Shown: positions 44,102-52,414 of the stretch, one piece after another
Layout of the letters: each line of letters starts with the position of its first letter
Position numbering within the stretch: the first letter of the stretch is position 1
Source of the DNA: Acidobacterium sp.
Lineage (GTDB): Bacteria; Acidobacteriota; Vicinamibacteria; Vicinamibacterales; UBA2999
Direction: 5' to 3'
Assembly: GCA_002737365.1 (NCBI GenBank)
Contig: NSIL01000012.1
Location: 1-64,000 of the forward strand
Length of the DNA stretch: 64,000 nt
Program-made: the position numbers and the translations under genes
Notes under the pieces: model-generated
Told to the model about the DNA's origin: nothing
Database searches by the model: none
Seen by the model: the letters and a program-made list of their open reading frames with translations, nothing else

Positions 44102-44372
44102 ATGCGGCTCGTCATACTCACCGCGTCGCTCGTGCTCGGGTCGGTCTTCGCGCTCAACGCGCAACCCGCCCGAGCCCTCAGAATCGTCATCCTTGAGGGC
44201 GAGGACGCCGTCAACATCATCCAGCAGACCACGGCGGTGCGGGCACGGCGCGACGTTTGCCGCCGGCGCGCAAACGCTCACGGCGGGCAACACCACCACC
44301 GGTACGTTCGCCCTCGAAGTCATTCAAGGCGCGACGGGATCGACGCGGCTACCAGTCACCTTGCAGAAATAA
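44102..44372 (+). pseudogene. Exported repeat-domain protein, collapsed remnant
   Basis: A signal peptide (MRLVILTASLVLGSVFALNAQ) leads into RALRIVILEGEDAVNIIQQTTAV, a motif I know from large exported Acidobacteriota proteins. The frame then changes; another frame carries GATFAAGAQTLTAGNTTTGTFALEVIQGATGSTRLPVTLQK, the end of an Ig-like or carboxypeptidase-regulatory unit. The middle is missing. I read it as a strongly shortened pseudogene. Confidence 0.55.
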
Positions 44373-44390
44373 CGGCGTCCGGCCGGCCGG

Positions 44391-45572
44391 TCACTGCGGC
44401 AGGAGCAGCTGCAACGCGTCCTGGAACTGCGCCATGGTGCCGTTGAGACCTCCACCCTGCGCCAGGTCCGGCCTGCCGCCGCCCTTGCCGCCGAACTGCG
44501 CGACGAGGGACTTCAGCATCGCACCGGCATCGGCCGTCGCGGCGGTGCCGCGAGCGATCACAACCAGCGCCGGCGTCGTGGCCGTGAACAGTGCGACGAC
44601 GAGGTTCGGTGTCTCGGCCACGGCAGCTACGGCAATCGCCTTGAGGCCCTGCGCGTCCCAGCCTTCAATCGCTGCGATGATCACCGCCTGACCCCAGGCC
44701 TTCTCGAGCAACGCGTGCGCTTCGTGAATCGCCAGCTTCTCCTGGAACCCTCGCAGCGTCCGTTGCTGCGCTTTGCTGTCGGCCTGCATCCGCTCAATCG
44801 CTGCGGCCATTTCCTCGGGAGCAACGGACAAGAACCTCTGGGTCGCCGCCAGGGAGTCCCGCCACAGGCGGAAGCGATTCAACGCGCGGCCACCGCACAG
44901 GAACTCGACGCGCGCGCCGCCGCGGAATTTCTCCGATCCGCCGACCGCGATCACACCGATGCCACCGGTGCGCGCGACATGCGTGCCACCGCAGGCTGAG
45001 AGATCGAAATTCTCAACATCGATCAGCCGCAGCGGACCCGTACGAATCGACTCTTTGCGCAGCGGCAGTTTCGCCGCTTCTTCCGCTGTGGCGAATCGGA
45101 TCGCAACCGGACGGTCTTCCCAGACAATGCGATTAGCTTCGTCTTCGGCCGTCGCCACTTGCTTGGCGCTGACCTCGCGCGCCAGGTCGATGGTGGCCGA
45201 CAGCGTGCCCATGTGGAAGCTCTCGGTGCGCACGCCAAACAGCCGATCGAACGCCGCTGACAACACGTGCTGGCCGGTGTGCTGCTGCATGTGGTCGAAG
45301 CGGCGCGCCCAGTCGATGGCGCCTTGCACCACCTCGCCAATCTTGTGCGATCCCGAGGTGACGTGCGCTATGGTGCCGTCCTCGCGATCGATCACCTCGC
45401 TGATCGCCGCACCACCGAGCGTGCCGGTGTCGAACGGCTGGCCGCCAGAGGTGGGATAGAAGGCGGTCTGGTCGAGCGTCACGTGCGTGCGGCCATCAAT
45501 GACACCAACCGCGACCACGGTGGCGTCGAACTCGGTGCGGTACGGCTCGGTGTAGTAAAGGCGATTAGTCAT
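44391..45572 (-). CDS. alaX: Alanyl-tRNA editing protein AlaX (long form, DHHA1 domain)
   Basis: 393 residues from MTNRLYYTEPYR. Zinc-site residues His98 and His102 (HTGQH) and Cys194 and His198 (CGGTH) are present, so the trans-editing domain that removes Ser or Gly from tRNA-Ala is intact. A coiled middle segment and a C-terminal DHHA1 domain (AQFGGKGGGRPDLAQGGG) complete the long form. The aminoacylation domain of AlaRS is absent. The start is where the conserved domain begins. Confidence 0.92.
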   Translation of the reverse strand: MTNRLYYTEPYRTEFDATVVAVGVIDGRTHVTLDQTAFYPTSGGQPFDTGTLGGAAISEVIDREDGTIAHVTSGSHKIGEVVQGAIDWARRFDHMQQHTGQHVLSAAFDRLFGVRTESFHMGTLSATIDLAREVSAKQVATAEDEANRIVWEDRPVAIRFATAEEAAKLPLRKESIRTGPLRLIDVENFDLSACGGTHVARTGGIGVIAVGGSEKFRGGARVEFLCGGRALNRFRLWRDSLAATQRFLSVAPEEMAAAIERMQADSKAQQRTLRGFQEKLAIHEAHALLEKAWGQAVIIAAIEGWDAQGLKAIAVAAVAETPNLVVALFTATTPALVVIARGTAATADAGAMLKSLVAQFGGKGGGRPDLAQGGGLNGTMAQFQDALQLLLPQ

Positions 45573-45588
45573 AGATTTAGTCTGGCTC

Positions 45589-47406
45589 TTAACTCTCTTC
45601 CGCCGGCACGATTGGCAATTCGAAGAAGAACACGGCGCCGCCGGTCGCCGCCCGGCGATAGCCAATGCGGCCGCCGTGCGAGCGGATGATGTCGTAGCTC
45701 ACCGACAGTCCCAGGCCCGTGCCCTCACCCACCGGCTTGGTGGTATAGAACGGCCGAAATAACTTGGCTTCGTGTTCCGGCGGTACGCCGGGTCCGATGT
45801 CCTCGACTTCGAGCCACGCCCAGCCATCGCGATCGCCCGAGCGGATTGCGACCCGCCGTTTGCCGCTGCTGCTGTGGACGATGGCTTGCTCGGCATTGAT
45901 GGCGAAGTTTAGCAGCACCTGCTGCAGCTCGGTGAAGATCGCCATCACCAGCGCGACTGACTTCTCCTCTACCTCCACGCAGATATTCAGCTCTTCGAGC
46001 TTGCGCTGCCGCAGTTCCATGACCGAGGCGATGACATCACGCAGTTTCACCGGCGTCGGCTCTGACATCTGCCGGCCAAACCGCGACAGGTTGCGGATGA
46101 TGGCGCTGGCGCGCGCGCTTTCCTTCTGAATCAGCATCAGGTCCGCGCGTGCCGTCTCGGGCATGTCCTTCTGCATCTGGAGCAGCTCGGAAAAGCCGAG
46201 AATCGCCTGCAGCGGGTTGTTCAGCTCATGCGCCACACCGGAGACCAGCCCACCAATCGCAGCCAGGCGATCCTGCCGGATCACTTGCTGTTGCAACGAC
46301 TGCAATTCCTCCCGCATCCGCCGCTCATCGTCCACCTGCGCAGCGATCGCCTCGTGGGCGTTCTGCAGGTTGGTGATCATGCCGCCGACGGTCTGCTGCA
46401 GACGCTCCATCTCGGCCGCCGGCATGGGACGCGGCTCGAGCGGCGACAAGTCGCCGCGGCTGACGCGCCTGGCGGTTTCGTCAAGATAATCGAAGGCCTT
46501 CAACCATCGCCGGCCAAACACCAAGGCCGCGCCAACCACCAGGATGGTCGAGGCGATCGAGATGGCGAGAGTGCGGCGAAAGATCGGCGAACTGCGCGCC
46601 GTCGCCACGCTGGTGGGAATGCCGACGCTGACCAGCCACGGTCCGCGCGCGACCACCCCGTCGCCAAACATGCGCTCGACGCCATCAAGACCGGTGCGAA
46701 TGGCAGTCGCGGGTACGCCGGCTGGTGCCCGCTCCTGTCCCGGCGCCTCGATCGGCCGGTCGACATGACGCGTCGAATCCAGGCTGCGGGCCACGACCAC
46801 GCTGTCCTGATCGGTCAAGGTGACCACTGAGCCGTCCGGCAGGGGGATAGCCCTGAGCATTTGCTCCAGAGCCGCGAGGTGCACGGCCAGCGCAATCACG
46901 CCGACGCGCTGGTTGTCATTCGACAGGATGGGATAGCCGAGCATGATCGAATGCGTCGACTCGCCCGGCCCTCCCAGCATGGAGCTGACCTGTGGTTGTC
47001 CGGTGGCGGCCACGTTCGCGAGCCACGCCGCATCGATCCGGCCTTCGACGGCGGCGTCGGGGGGCTTGGCCCACGCTTGCACCTGGCCTTGCGCATTGGC
47101 GATCAACGCGTTGTTCAGCAACCCCTCGGGTCCGCCGACGAGGGGCAGCAGCACTTCGGCGGCCGCGGCCGGGTCCAGGGCTCGCATGCCGGGATGCCGC
47201 GACACCGTCTCGGCAACGACATCGGCGGTCTCGAGGTTGCGGTTGATCATGACCACGACGGTAGCCGCCATGGTCGAGGTCTCGACCGCCAGCAGACGCA
47301 GGTGCTCACCATCGGTGAGATAGGCGCCGTAACCGATCGCGGCATAGACGACCGGGGTCAGCACGAAGAAAACAACGGCGATCTGTCGGCGAAGCGGCTG
47401 GGCCAC
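45589..47406 (-). CDS. Membrane sensor histidine kinase
   Basis: 605 residues, GTG start. One membrane helix near 8-30, an extracellular Cache-like sensing domain (about 40-275), a second helix (279-298), a HAMP segment (to about 355), and a coiled coil (356-380). Then HisKA with phospho-acceptor His393 (VAHELNNPLQ) and an HATPase with NFAINAEQAI, VEDIGPGVP and GEGTGLGLSVSYDII. No response regulator is adjacent; the only one in the window is a fragment at 27764, so this kinase is an orphan here. Signal unknown. Confidence 0.9.
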   Translation of the reverse strand: MAQPLRRQIAVVFFVLTPVVYAAIGYGAYLTDGEHLRLLAVETSTMAATVVVMINRNLETADVVAETVSRHPGMRALDPAAAAEVLLPLVGGPEGLLNNALIANAQGQVQAWAKPPDAAVEGRIDAAWLANVAATGQPQVSSMLGGPGESTHSIMLGYPILSNDNQRVGVIALAVHLAALEQMLRAIPLPDGSVVTLTDQDSVVVARSLDSTRHVDRPIEAPGQERAPAGVPATAIRTGLDGVERMFGDGVVARGPWLVSVGIPTSVATARSSPIFRRTLAISIASTILVVGAALVFGRRWLKAFDYLDETARRVSRGDLSPLEPRPMPAAEMERLQQTVGGMITNLQNAHEAIAAQVDDERRMREELQSLQQQVIRQDRLAAIGGLVSGVAHELNNPLQAILGFSELLQMQKDMPETARADLMLIQKESARASAIIRNLSRFGRQMSEPTPVKLRDVIASVMELRQRKLEELNICVEVEEKSVALVMAIFTELQQVLLNFAINAEQAIVHSSSGKRRVAIRSGDRDGWAWLEVEDIGPGVPPEHEAKLFRPFYTTKPVGEGTGLGLSVSYDIIRSHGGRIGYRRAATGGAVFFFELPIVPAEES

Positions 47407-47427
47407 GGTGGTTACGGGCGCATGGTA

Positions 47428-48162
47428 TCAGCCAGCCGCGGTGATCAAGGGATCGGTTGCACCAGCTTCTGCGAAGCCAGCGGCGCGCAACAGGCAGCTG
47501 TCGCAGTGGCCGCAGGGACGGCCCGACGATGGCGGATCGTAGCAACTGTGCGTCAACCCGTAGTCGAGGCCGAGGGAGAGCCCCAGCCGGATAATGTCAG
47601 CCTTCGAAAGGCTGATCAGCGGCGTCTGAATGGTCAGTGGACGTCCTTCGACACCCGCCCTCGTCGCCAGCCGCGCCAGCTGCTCGAAGGCCTGGATGAA
47701 CTCGGGCCGGCAGTCCGGATAACCCGAGTAGTCGAGCGCGTTGACGCCGATGACGATGTCGGCGGCCCCCAGGACCTCGGCCCAGCCGAGCGCCATCGAC
47801 AGGAAGATCGTGTTGCGCGCGGGCACGTAAGTGTTGGGAATAACGGTGGGTGGCTTGTCCACCGTAGCCTGGGCGAAGGTGGAATCCTTGGGTACGGCCA
47901 TCGCCGACGACGTCAACGACGACCCGCCAATCTGCGAGAGGTCGAGCGCCAGTTCGAGATGTCGCTCCACGCCGAGCGCGGCGGCCACCGCGCGCGACGC
48001 CGCGAGCTCGCGCACATGCCGCTGGCCGTAGTTGATGCTGAGCGCCGACAGCGCAAAACCATCGCGCTTGGCGACGGCAGCCGCGGTGTAGGAGTCCAAC
48101 CCGCCGCTCAAGAGAACTACGGCGCGGGGTCCGGCTGAAGCCGGACGCCACATCTCAGACAC
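47428..48162 (-). CDS. queC: 7-cyano-7-deazaguanine (preQ0) synthase
   Basis: 244 residues from GTG; an ATG lies three codons on. PP-loop SGGLDS (19-24) and the zinc cysteines [19 protein letters not shown] are present. It converts 7-carboxy-7-deazaguanine to preQ0 for queuosine. Two oddities: residues 4-12 (MWRPASAGP) are coded by REP copy 3, and residues 91-104 ([14 protein letters not shown]) form an insertion before the conserved NTYVPARN, coded by another short repeat. Both are in frame. Overlaps queE by 8 bases. Confidence 0.93.
   Translation of the reverse strand: MSEMWRPASAGPRAVVLLSGGLDSYTAAAVAKRDGFALSALSINYGQRHVRELAASRAVAAALGVERHLELALDLSQIGGSSLTSSAMAVPKDSTFAQATVDKPPTVIPNTYVPARNTIFLSMALGWAEVLGAADIVIGVNALDYSGYPDCRPEFIQAFEQLARLATRAGVEGRPLTIQTPLISLSKADIIRLGLSLGLDYGLTHSCYDPPSSGRPCGHCDSCLLRAAGFAEAGATDPLITAAG
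47851..47883 (-). repeat. Short dispersed repeat inserted in frame in queC
   Basis: GGCTTGTCCACCGTAGCC plus GGGCGAAGGTGGA; a TCCACC/GGTGGA inverted repeat (47858-47863 and 47878-47883) brackets a 14-base centre. It codes the extra TFAQATVDK loop of QueC. The sequence resembles a small repeat common in Acidobacteriota (from memory). Confidence 0.5.
48129..48154 (-). repeat. REP-like palindromic repeat, copy 3, in the queC start
   Basis: GTCCGGCT-GA-AGCCGGAC (48129-48146) followed by GCCACATC. Relative to copies 1 and 2 it is inverted. On the coding strand it supplies codons 4-12 of queC and overlaps the first bases after the queE stop. Confidence 0.85.
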
Positions 48163-48796
48163 CGCGCGTCTCCGGACTCCAGATGTACTTGTGCATCTGC
48201 AGCTGGACCCGCACCGCGAGGCGATCCGCGATCACCCATTCCGCCAACTGCTTCGCGACCAGTTCGCCATGCACGGGCGAGAACAGCACCGCCGCCACCC
48301 GATTCGCCAGGTCCTCACGATTCACGATCTCACGCGCGTACTCGTAGTCCACCCGATCAGCGATCACGAACTTCACTTCGTCGGTCGGCGTCAGCAGCAA
48401 CAGGTTTGACCAGTCATTGCGTGAGGATTCTCCGGACCCCGGGCACTTGATGTCCATGATGCGGACGACGCCGGCCGGCACCTGGGCGATGCTGCGGTGA
48501 CCGCCGGTTTCAATCAGCACGGTCTTACCGGCATCGAGCAGCCGCTGCATCAGCGGATAGACGTCGGCCTGCAACAGCGGCTCGCCACCCGTCACTTCCA
48601 CCACCGGGCAGCCGCGCGCCTCGACCTCGGCCACCACCTCATCCACGCTCATCTTGCGGCCCTCGTGGAAGGCATAGGGCGTGTCGCACCAGCGGCAGCG
48701 CAGGTCGCACGCCGTCAGGCGCACGAACACGCACGGCCGCCCGGCATGGGTCGACTCGCCCTGGATGGAGTGGAATATCTCGTTGATCGTCAGCAT
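48155..48796 (-). CDS. queE: 7-carboxy-7-deazaguanine synthase, radical SAM
   Basis: 213 residues. Cluster cysteines Cys30, Cys34 and Cys37 in [10 protein letters not shown], the GGEP motif (VTGGEPLLQ), and the opening [12 protein letters not shown] are diagnostic. QueE makes 7-carboxy-7-deazaguanine from carboxytetrahydropterin, the step before QueC. Co-transcribed with queC. queD and queF are not in the window. Confidence 0.95.
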   Translation of the reverse strand: MLTINEIFHSIQGESTHAGRPCVFVRLTACDLRCRWCDTPYAFHEGRKMSVDEVVAEVEARGCPVVEVTGGEPLLQADVYPLMQRLLDAGKTVLIETGGHRSIAQVPAGVVRIMDIKCPGSGESSRNDWSNLLLLTPTDEVKFVIADRVDYEYAREIVNREDLANRVAAVLFSPVHGELVAKQLAEWVIADRLAVRVQLQMHKYIWSPETRGV

Positions 48797-48818
48797 CCCG
48801 AACTTGCTATTTTAGCGT

Positions 48819-49375
48819 GTGTGGCTCCGCATCGGGACATCTGGGTGGAATTACCCTACTGGGTGGGGCACGTGGAATGGCATCTGCTATCCGCTCCCTG
48901 AAAACCGCCAGCGCGGGTTCGGCGAACTCGCCTTCTACGCCGAGCGCTTCAACGTCGTCGAGGTCAACAGCACGTTCTACGGCCAGCCACGCGCTAACGT
49001 CGCGCTCAGTTGGGCGCGGCGTACGCCGGCCGATTTCGAGTTCACCGTCAAGCGGTACTAGAAATTCACCCATCCGGGCATGACCACCGACGCGACGCCG
49101 CGCAGTAGTGGGACCAGGCCGAGGACCGCGACAACTATTACTACTCAGGAAAAGAACTGCAGCCGATTGTCAGCACGGTCCGGCCAGCGCAGCAGGCGGC
49201 GAAGAAAGCGTGCCTGCTGCTAAACAATCATTTCTCGGCACAGGCGGTGGCCAACGCCACCACGCTCAAGAAGATGCTGGACGAGCCAGTGACGGTGCCG
49301 ATGCCGGCGGAATTCATTGAACGGTTTCCAGATCTTGCGGGGATGCCGACGTTGCCCCGCGCACGGTTACTCTGA
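48819..49375 (+). pseudogene. DUF72 family protein, internally deleted
   Basis: Starts MWLRIGTSGWNYPTGWGTWNG and continues to DFEFTVKRY, where a TAG interrupts the expected QKFTHP. After KFTHPGM.. the frame changes and jumps to WDQAEDRDNYYYSGKELQPIV, LLLNNHFSAQAVANATTLKK and EFIERFPDLAG, the normal C terminus. About 100 or more middle residues are missing. Both a nonsense codon and a frame-shifting deletion make it a clear pseudogene. Its 3' end overlaps the convergent cyclophilin gene by 62 bases. Confidence 0.85.
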
Positions 49376-49907
49376 CAATGCGGTCGCCCATCACGATCTT
49401 CATGACCACGTCCATCCCCGAGATCACCTTGCCGAACACGGTGTAGTCAGGATCGAGCCGATGCTGGTCAGCCAGCGTCACGTAGAACTGCGCGTCGGCC
49501 TTCGCGGCATCGCCCGAATGCGCCATCGCGACCGCACCGCGAACATGCCTCCGCGTTTTCGAAATCTCGGCGACGCCGACCGGCTTGCCGCTGTTGCCCC
49601 TGCCCCACATCTCCTGCTTGGTCATGTCGCGCGTGGCCTGGTCGCCCATCTGAATGACGAAGCCCGGCACCACCCGGTGCACGCGCTGGCCGTTGTAGTA
49701 GCGCTTGTTGACCAGGTTGATGATGTGCTCGACGGTTTTCGGCGCTTCGTTCGGATAGGTCTCGAACTCGAACGTGCCCTTCTCGGTCTCCACCACGATC
49801 ACGGGACCGGCGCCTGGTGAGGTCTGGCCTGGCTTGGCAATCTGAGTCGACACCTCGGTGCTGGCCACCGTCATTGCGAGAACCAACGTCAGGATTCGGA
49901 CGGACAT
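49314..49907 (-). CDS. Cyclophilin-type peptidyl-prolyl isomerase, exported
   Basis: 197 residues with a signal peptide (MSVRILTLVLAMTVASTEVS). Cyclophilin core: FETYPNEAPKTVEHIINLV, RVHRVVPGFVIQMGD, GAVAMAH, AQFYVTL and DYTVFGKVISGMDVV. Acts on periplasmic proteins. Last 20 residues are read antisense to the end of the DUF72 pseudogene. It follows nth on the same strand by 42 bases. Confidence 0.9.
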   Translation of the reverse strand: MSVRILTLVLAMTVASTEVSTQIAKPGQTSPGAGPVIVVETEKGTFEFETYPNEAPKTVEHIINLVNKRYYNGQRVHRVVPGFVIQMGDQATRDMTKQEMWGRGNSGKPVGVAEISKTRRHVRGAVAMAHSGDAAKADAQFYVTLADQHRLDPDYTVFGKVISGMDVVMKIVMGDRIVRVTVRGATSASPQDLETVQ

Positions 49908-49949
49908 CGCACTGCCTCCAATGTGGGGACAAACCTTCAGGTTTGTCCA

Positions 49950-50642
49950 TCAAGCTCGAAATCGGCCGACGCGTTCCACACCCACGCGCCGGCAGTCAGA
50001 GCTGATGGCGCAATCGCCGCAGCGAGGATACACCGGGCGGCACACGTTCTGGCCCCACGTGACCAGGTAGAGGTTCACGAGCGGCCACCACCTGGCGTCG
50101 ATCACCCGGTAGAGCGCCTGTTCCGTGGCTTCGGGGTCCCTCGTCTGCACCCACCCCAGCCGATTGGAAATGCGGTGCACGTGGATGTCAACGCAGATAC
50201 TGGTCTCGCTCCCGAACGCCAGGATCAGCACCAGGTTGGCCGTCTTGCGGCCAACACCTGGCAAGGTCACCAGCTGGTCGAGCGTGGACGGCACCAGGCC
50301 GCCAAACTTCGCGACCAGGGCCTTGCTCGTTGCCTTCACGAACACGGCCTTGTTGCGATAAAAGCCCACCGGGTAGATCAGCTTCTCGATCTGTTTCACG
50401 GTGAGTGCCGCCACGGCCAGCGCGGTCGGGGCCTTCTTGAACAGGCGGGTGGATGCCGCGAGCGTCGTCTCGTCCTTGGTCCGCGCCGAGAGCAGGGTCG
50501 CGATCAGGATCTGGAACGGGTCCTTCTGCTGGCCCTCCGAGATCTTCTCGATCGCCGGCAGTTCCATGCCGGAAATTTTTCGACCGATGATCTGCATCAC
50601 GCGGGCGACGGACGAGTCAAAGACACCGGGTTCTTTTTTCAT
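49950..50642 (-). CDS. nth: Endonuclease III
   Basis: 230 residues. HhH motif LPGVGRKTANLVL with catalytic Lys133, Asp152 (VDIHVHRISNRLG), and the 4Fe-4S loop Cys201-x6-Cys208-x2-Cys211-x5-Cys217. Removes oxidised pyrimidines and nicks the abasic site. Located 30 bases after the 2-hydroxyacid dehydrogenase, possibly read through from the BMC operon. Confidence 0.93.
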   Translation of the reverse strand: MKKEPGVFDSSVARVMQIIGRKISGMELPAIEKISEGQQKDPFQILIATLLSARTKDETTLAASTRLFKKAPTALAVAALTVKQIEKLIYPVGFYRNKAVFVKATSKALVAKFGGLVPSTLDQLVTLPGVGRKTANLVLILAFGSETSICVDIHVHRISNRLGWVQTRDPEATEQALYRVIDARWWPLVNLYLVTWGQNVCRPVYPRCGDCAISSDCRRVGVERVGRFRA

Positions 50643-50672
50643 CCGACCCCCAGAACAAGGAACCCGGTATCC

Positions 50673-51617
50673 TTACACGGGCGTCAGGGCCGGCTGCCCG
50701 GTGACCACTGCAATGGCGTTCGACACCGCGAGGTCAGCCATGCCGGTGCGCGTCTCGGTGGTGGCACTGGCAAGATGCGGAATCAGCAGCACGTTCTCCA
50801 GCGTCATCAGACCGGCGTGGATCTCCGGTTCCTTCTCGTAGACGTCGAGTGCGGCGCCGGCGATCAGCCGCTCCTTGAGCGCCCACGCCAGCGCCCCTTC
50901 ATCCACCACCGGACCGCGTGACGTGTTGATCAGGTAGGCGGACCGCTTCATCTTGGTCAATGCTTTCTGATCGATCAGATGCTTGGTCTCTGGCGTCATC
51001 GGGCAGTGCAGCGAGACCACATCTGACGTCGCCAGCAGGCGATCGATCGGCATGTGGATGGCGCCAGGCAGATCGGCCGGCGTGCGCGTGGCGTACGCCA
51101 CCGTCATGCCGAAGGCCGGCGCCTTGTCGGCCACCGCGCGGCCAATGCGGCCCAGTCCCACCAGGCCGAGCTGCTTGCCGCGCAGTTCCATCCCCAACAT
51201 GTAGTCGAGCGCCCAGCCGCCCCATTTGCCCGCCCGCACCACGCGTTCGCCTTCACCCAGCCGCCTGGTCACCGCCAGGAGCAACGCCCACGTGAAGTCC
51301 GCGCAAGCGTTGGTCAGCACATCAGGGGTGTTGGTCACCGCGACACCGCGCGCGCGGCATGCCGGCACATCGATGTTGTTGTAGCCGACCGCGACGTTGG
51401 CGACGATCTGCAGCTGCGGTCCGGCGGCGTCGAGTACCGCAGCATCAACCGTATCGGTCAGCAGGCACACCAGTGCGTGCTTGCCAGCGACGCGCCGCAG
51501 CAGTTCCTCGCGCGAGATCGCGGTAGAGCCGGTGTAGAGATCAACCTCGCACGCCTGGTCTAGGCGAGAGAGGACCGCAGCCGGAAGTCTTCGAGTAACC
51601 AGGACGGTGGGTTTCAA
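50673..51617 (-). CDS. D-2-hydroxyacid dehydrogenase (glyoxylate/hydroxypyruvate reductase type)
   Basis: 314 residues from a TTG two bases before the stop of the Cys-rich BMC gene. NAD-binding GLVGLGRIGRAVA, catalytic Arg in INTSRGPVVDE, Glu in DVYEKEPEI, and His in IPHLASAT. NVAVGYNNIDVPACRARGVAVTNTP is typical of glyoxylate reductase/D-glycerate dehydrogenase. It could reduce or oxidise a C2-C3 hydroxy acid or regenerate NAD for the microcompartment; the C terminus has no obvious encapsulation helix. No clear ribosome site, consistent with coupled translation. Confidence 0.85.
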   Translation of the reverse strand: MKPTVLVTRRLPAAVLSRLDQACEVDLYTGSTAISREELLRRVAGKHALVCLLTDTVDAAVLDAAGPQLQIVANVAVGYNNIDVPACRARGVAVTNTPDVLTNACADFTWALLLAVTRRLGEGERVVRAGKWGGWALDYMLGMELRGKQLGLVGLGRIGRAVADKAPAFGMTVAYATRTPADLPGAIHMPIDRLLATSDVVSLHCPMTPETKHLIDQKALTKMKRSAYLINTSRGPVVDEGALAWALKERLIAGAALDVYEKEPEIHAGLMTLENVLLIPHLASATTETRTGMADLAVSNAIAVVTGQPALTPV

Positions 51618-51618
51618 T

Positions 51619-51861
51619 CTAATGACCGTGACACTGGCAATAGCCGCAGTGATTGCACGTCACCTCTGCCTCGATGAGGCACATGGTGTCGTCGGCGGCG
51701 CGCGGCAGCGAGTAACGGCCGAAGCTGATCGAGCGCGGTGGTGGTGGTGGCGGTGGTGGCGCCATCTCAGTCCGGCTGCAGCCGGACGCCACATCGGCCG
51801 CCGATCCCAAGTGTTTCTGGATTGCCAACCTTACCAGTCCGCGGACCTCGTCGTCTGTCAT
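51619..51861 (-). CDS. Small Cys/His-rich microcompartment-associated protein
   Basis: 80 residues, unrecognised. Residues 3-19 (DDEVRGLVRLAIQKHLG) form an amphipathic helix like BMC encapsulation peptides. Residues 23-32 (DVASGCSRTE) are coded by REP copy 4. Residues 35-42 are eight prolines from a GGT-type trinucleotide run. The end CLIEAEVTCNHCGYCQCHGH has five Cys and three His in 20 residues, a likely metal site. The ATG overlaps the BMC-P stop (ATGA), so it is translated with the shell genes. A small redox or metal-binding cargo, or an adaptor between shell and cargo, would fit; neither is shown. Confidence 0.7.
   Translation of the reverse strand: MTDDEVRGLVRLAIQKHLGSAADVASGCSRTEMAPPPPPPPPRSISFGRYSLPRAADDTMCLIEAEVTCNHCGYCQCHGH
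51770..51794 (-). repeat. REP-like palindromic repeat, copy 4, inside a BMC gene
   Basis: Perfect 18-bp palindrome GTCCGGCTGCAGCCGGAC (51770-51787) followed by GCCACAT, same orientation as copy 3. It is read in frame as part of the Cys-rich BMC protein. Confidence 0.85.
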
Positions 51862-52130
51862 TCGACAAACTCCAGCTGATCGACAATGCCGATGATGGCC
51901 GCGTCCACCGGCGCGTGCTTCTTGCCGAGCGCCTCGCCCGCCGCCCGGCCCTCAATCACAACCAGGACGCGCTCACTGACGCCGGCGCCGACCGAGTCAA
52001 TGGCGAGCAACGTCGCGCCGGTGGCCACACCCTGCGGCGTCTCCGGCTGCACCAACAGCAGCTTCGCGCCCTCGAACTGCGGACGCTTGTGACTCGCGAC
52101 GACTGTGCCGACAACCCGCCCAATGATCAT
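51858..52130 (-). CDS. BMC-P (EutN/CcmL) shell pentamer protein 1
   Basis: 90 residues. Opens MIIGRVVGTVVASHKRPQFEGAKLLLVQP and contains LLAIDSVGAGVSERVLVVIEG and PVDAAIIGIVDQ, the complete EutN/CcmL fold that caps the vertices of microcompartments. Six bases separate it from the next shell gene, and it overlaps the Cys-rich gene as ATGA. Confidence 0.93.
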   Translation of the reverse strand: MIIGRVVGTVVASHKRPQFEGAKLLLVQPETPQGVATGATLLAIDSVGAGVSERVLVVIEGRAAGEALGKKHAPVDAAIIGIVDQLEFVE

Positions 52131-52136
52131 CTGTGT

Positions 52137-52409
52137 CTAATCGGTGTGAAGCGGTGGCCTGTCAACAATCCCGACAATGCCGGCATCGGCGGGCATCTCC
52201 GTAGGATGGAAGGGAAAGCTGGCCTCCTTGCCACGCACGAAGAACACCGTTTCGCCCACGCCCGCGCCGACCGAATCGACGGCCACGAGCGGGCGGCCGA
52301 CATTCTTGCCGTCGGCGGCGATCGGCTGCAGGATGAGGAGCTTGGTGCCGTCGAAGCCGGGATCCTTGCGGGTGGCGACGACATTCCCAATCACGCGGGC
52401 GAGCTGCAT
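52137..52409 (-). CDS. BMC-P (EutN/CcmL) shell pentamer protein 2
   Basis: 90 residues. MQLARVIGNVVATRKDPGFDGTKLLILQPIAADGK and LVAVDSVGAGVGETVFFVRGKEASF, PADAGIVGIVD. A divergent second copy with a longer loop before the last strand (KEASFPFHPTEM). Three different BMC-P genes in one locus are characteristic of the PVM-like class of microcompartments. Confidence 0.93.
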   Translation of the reverse strand: MQLARVIGNVVATRKDPGFDGTKLLILQPIAADGKNVGRPLVAVDSVGAGVGETVFFVRGKEASFPFHPTEMPADAGIVGIVDRPPLHTD

Positions 52410-52414
52410 GGCGA

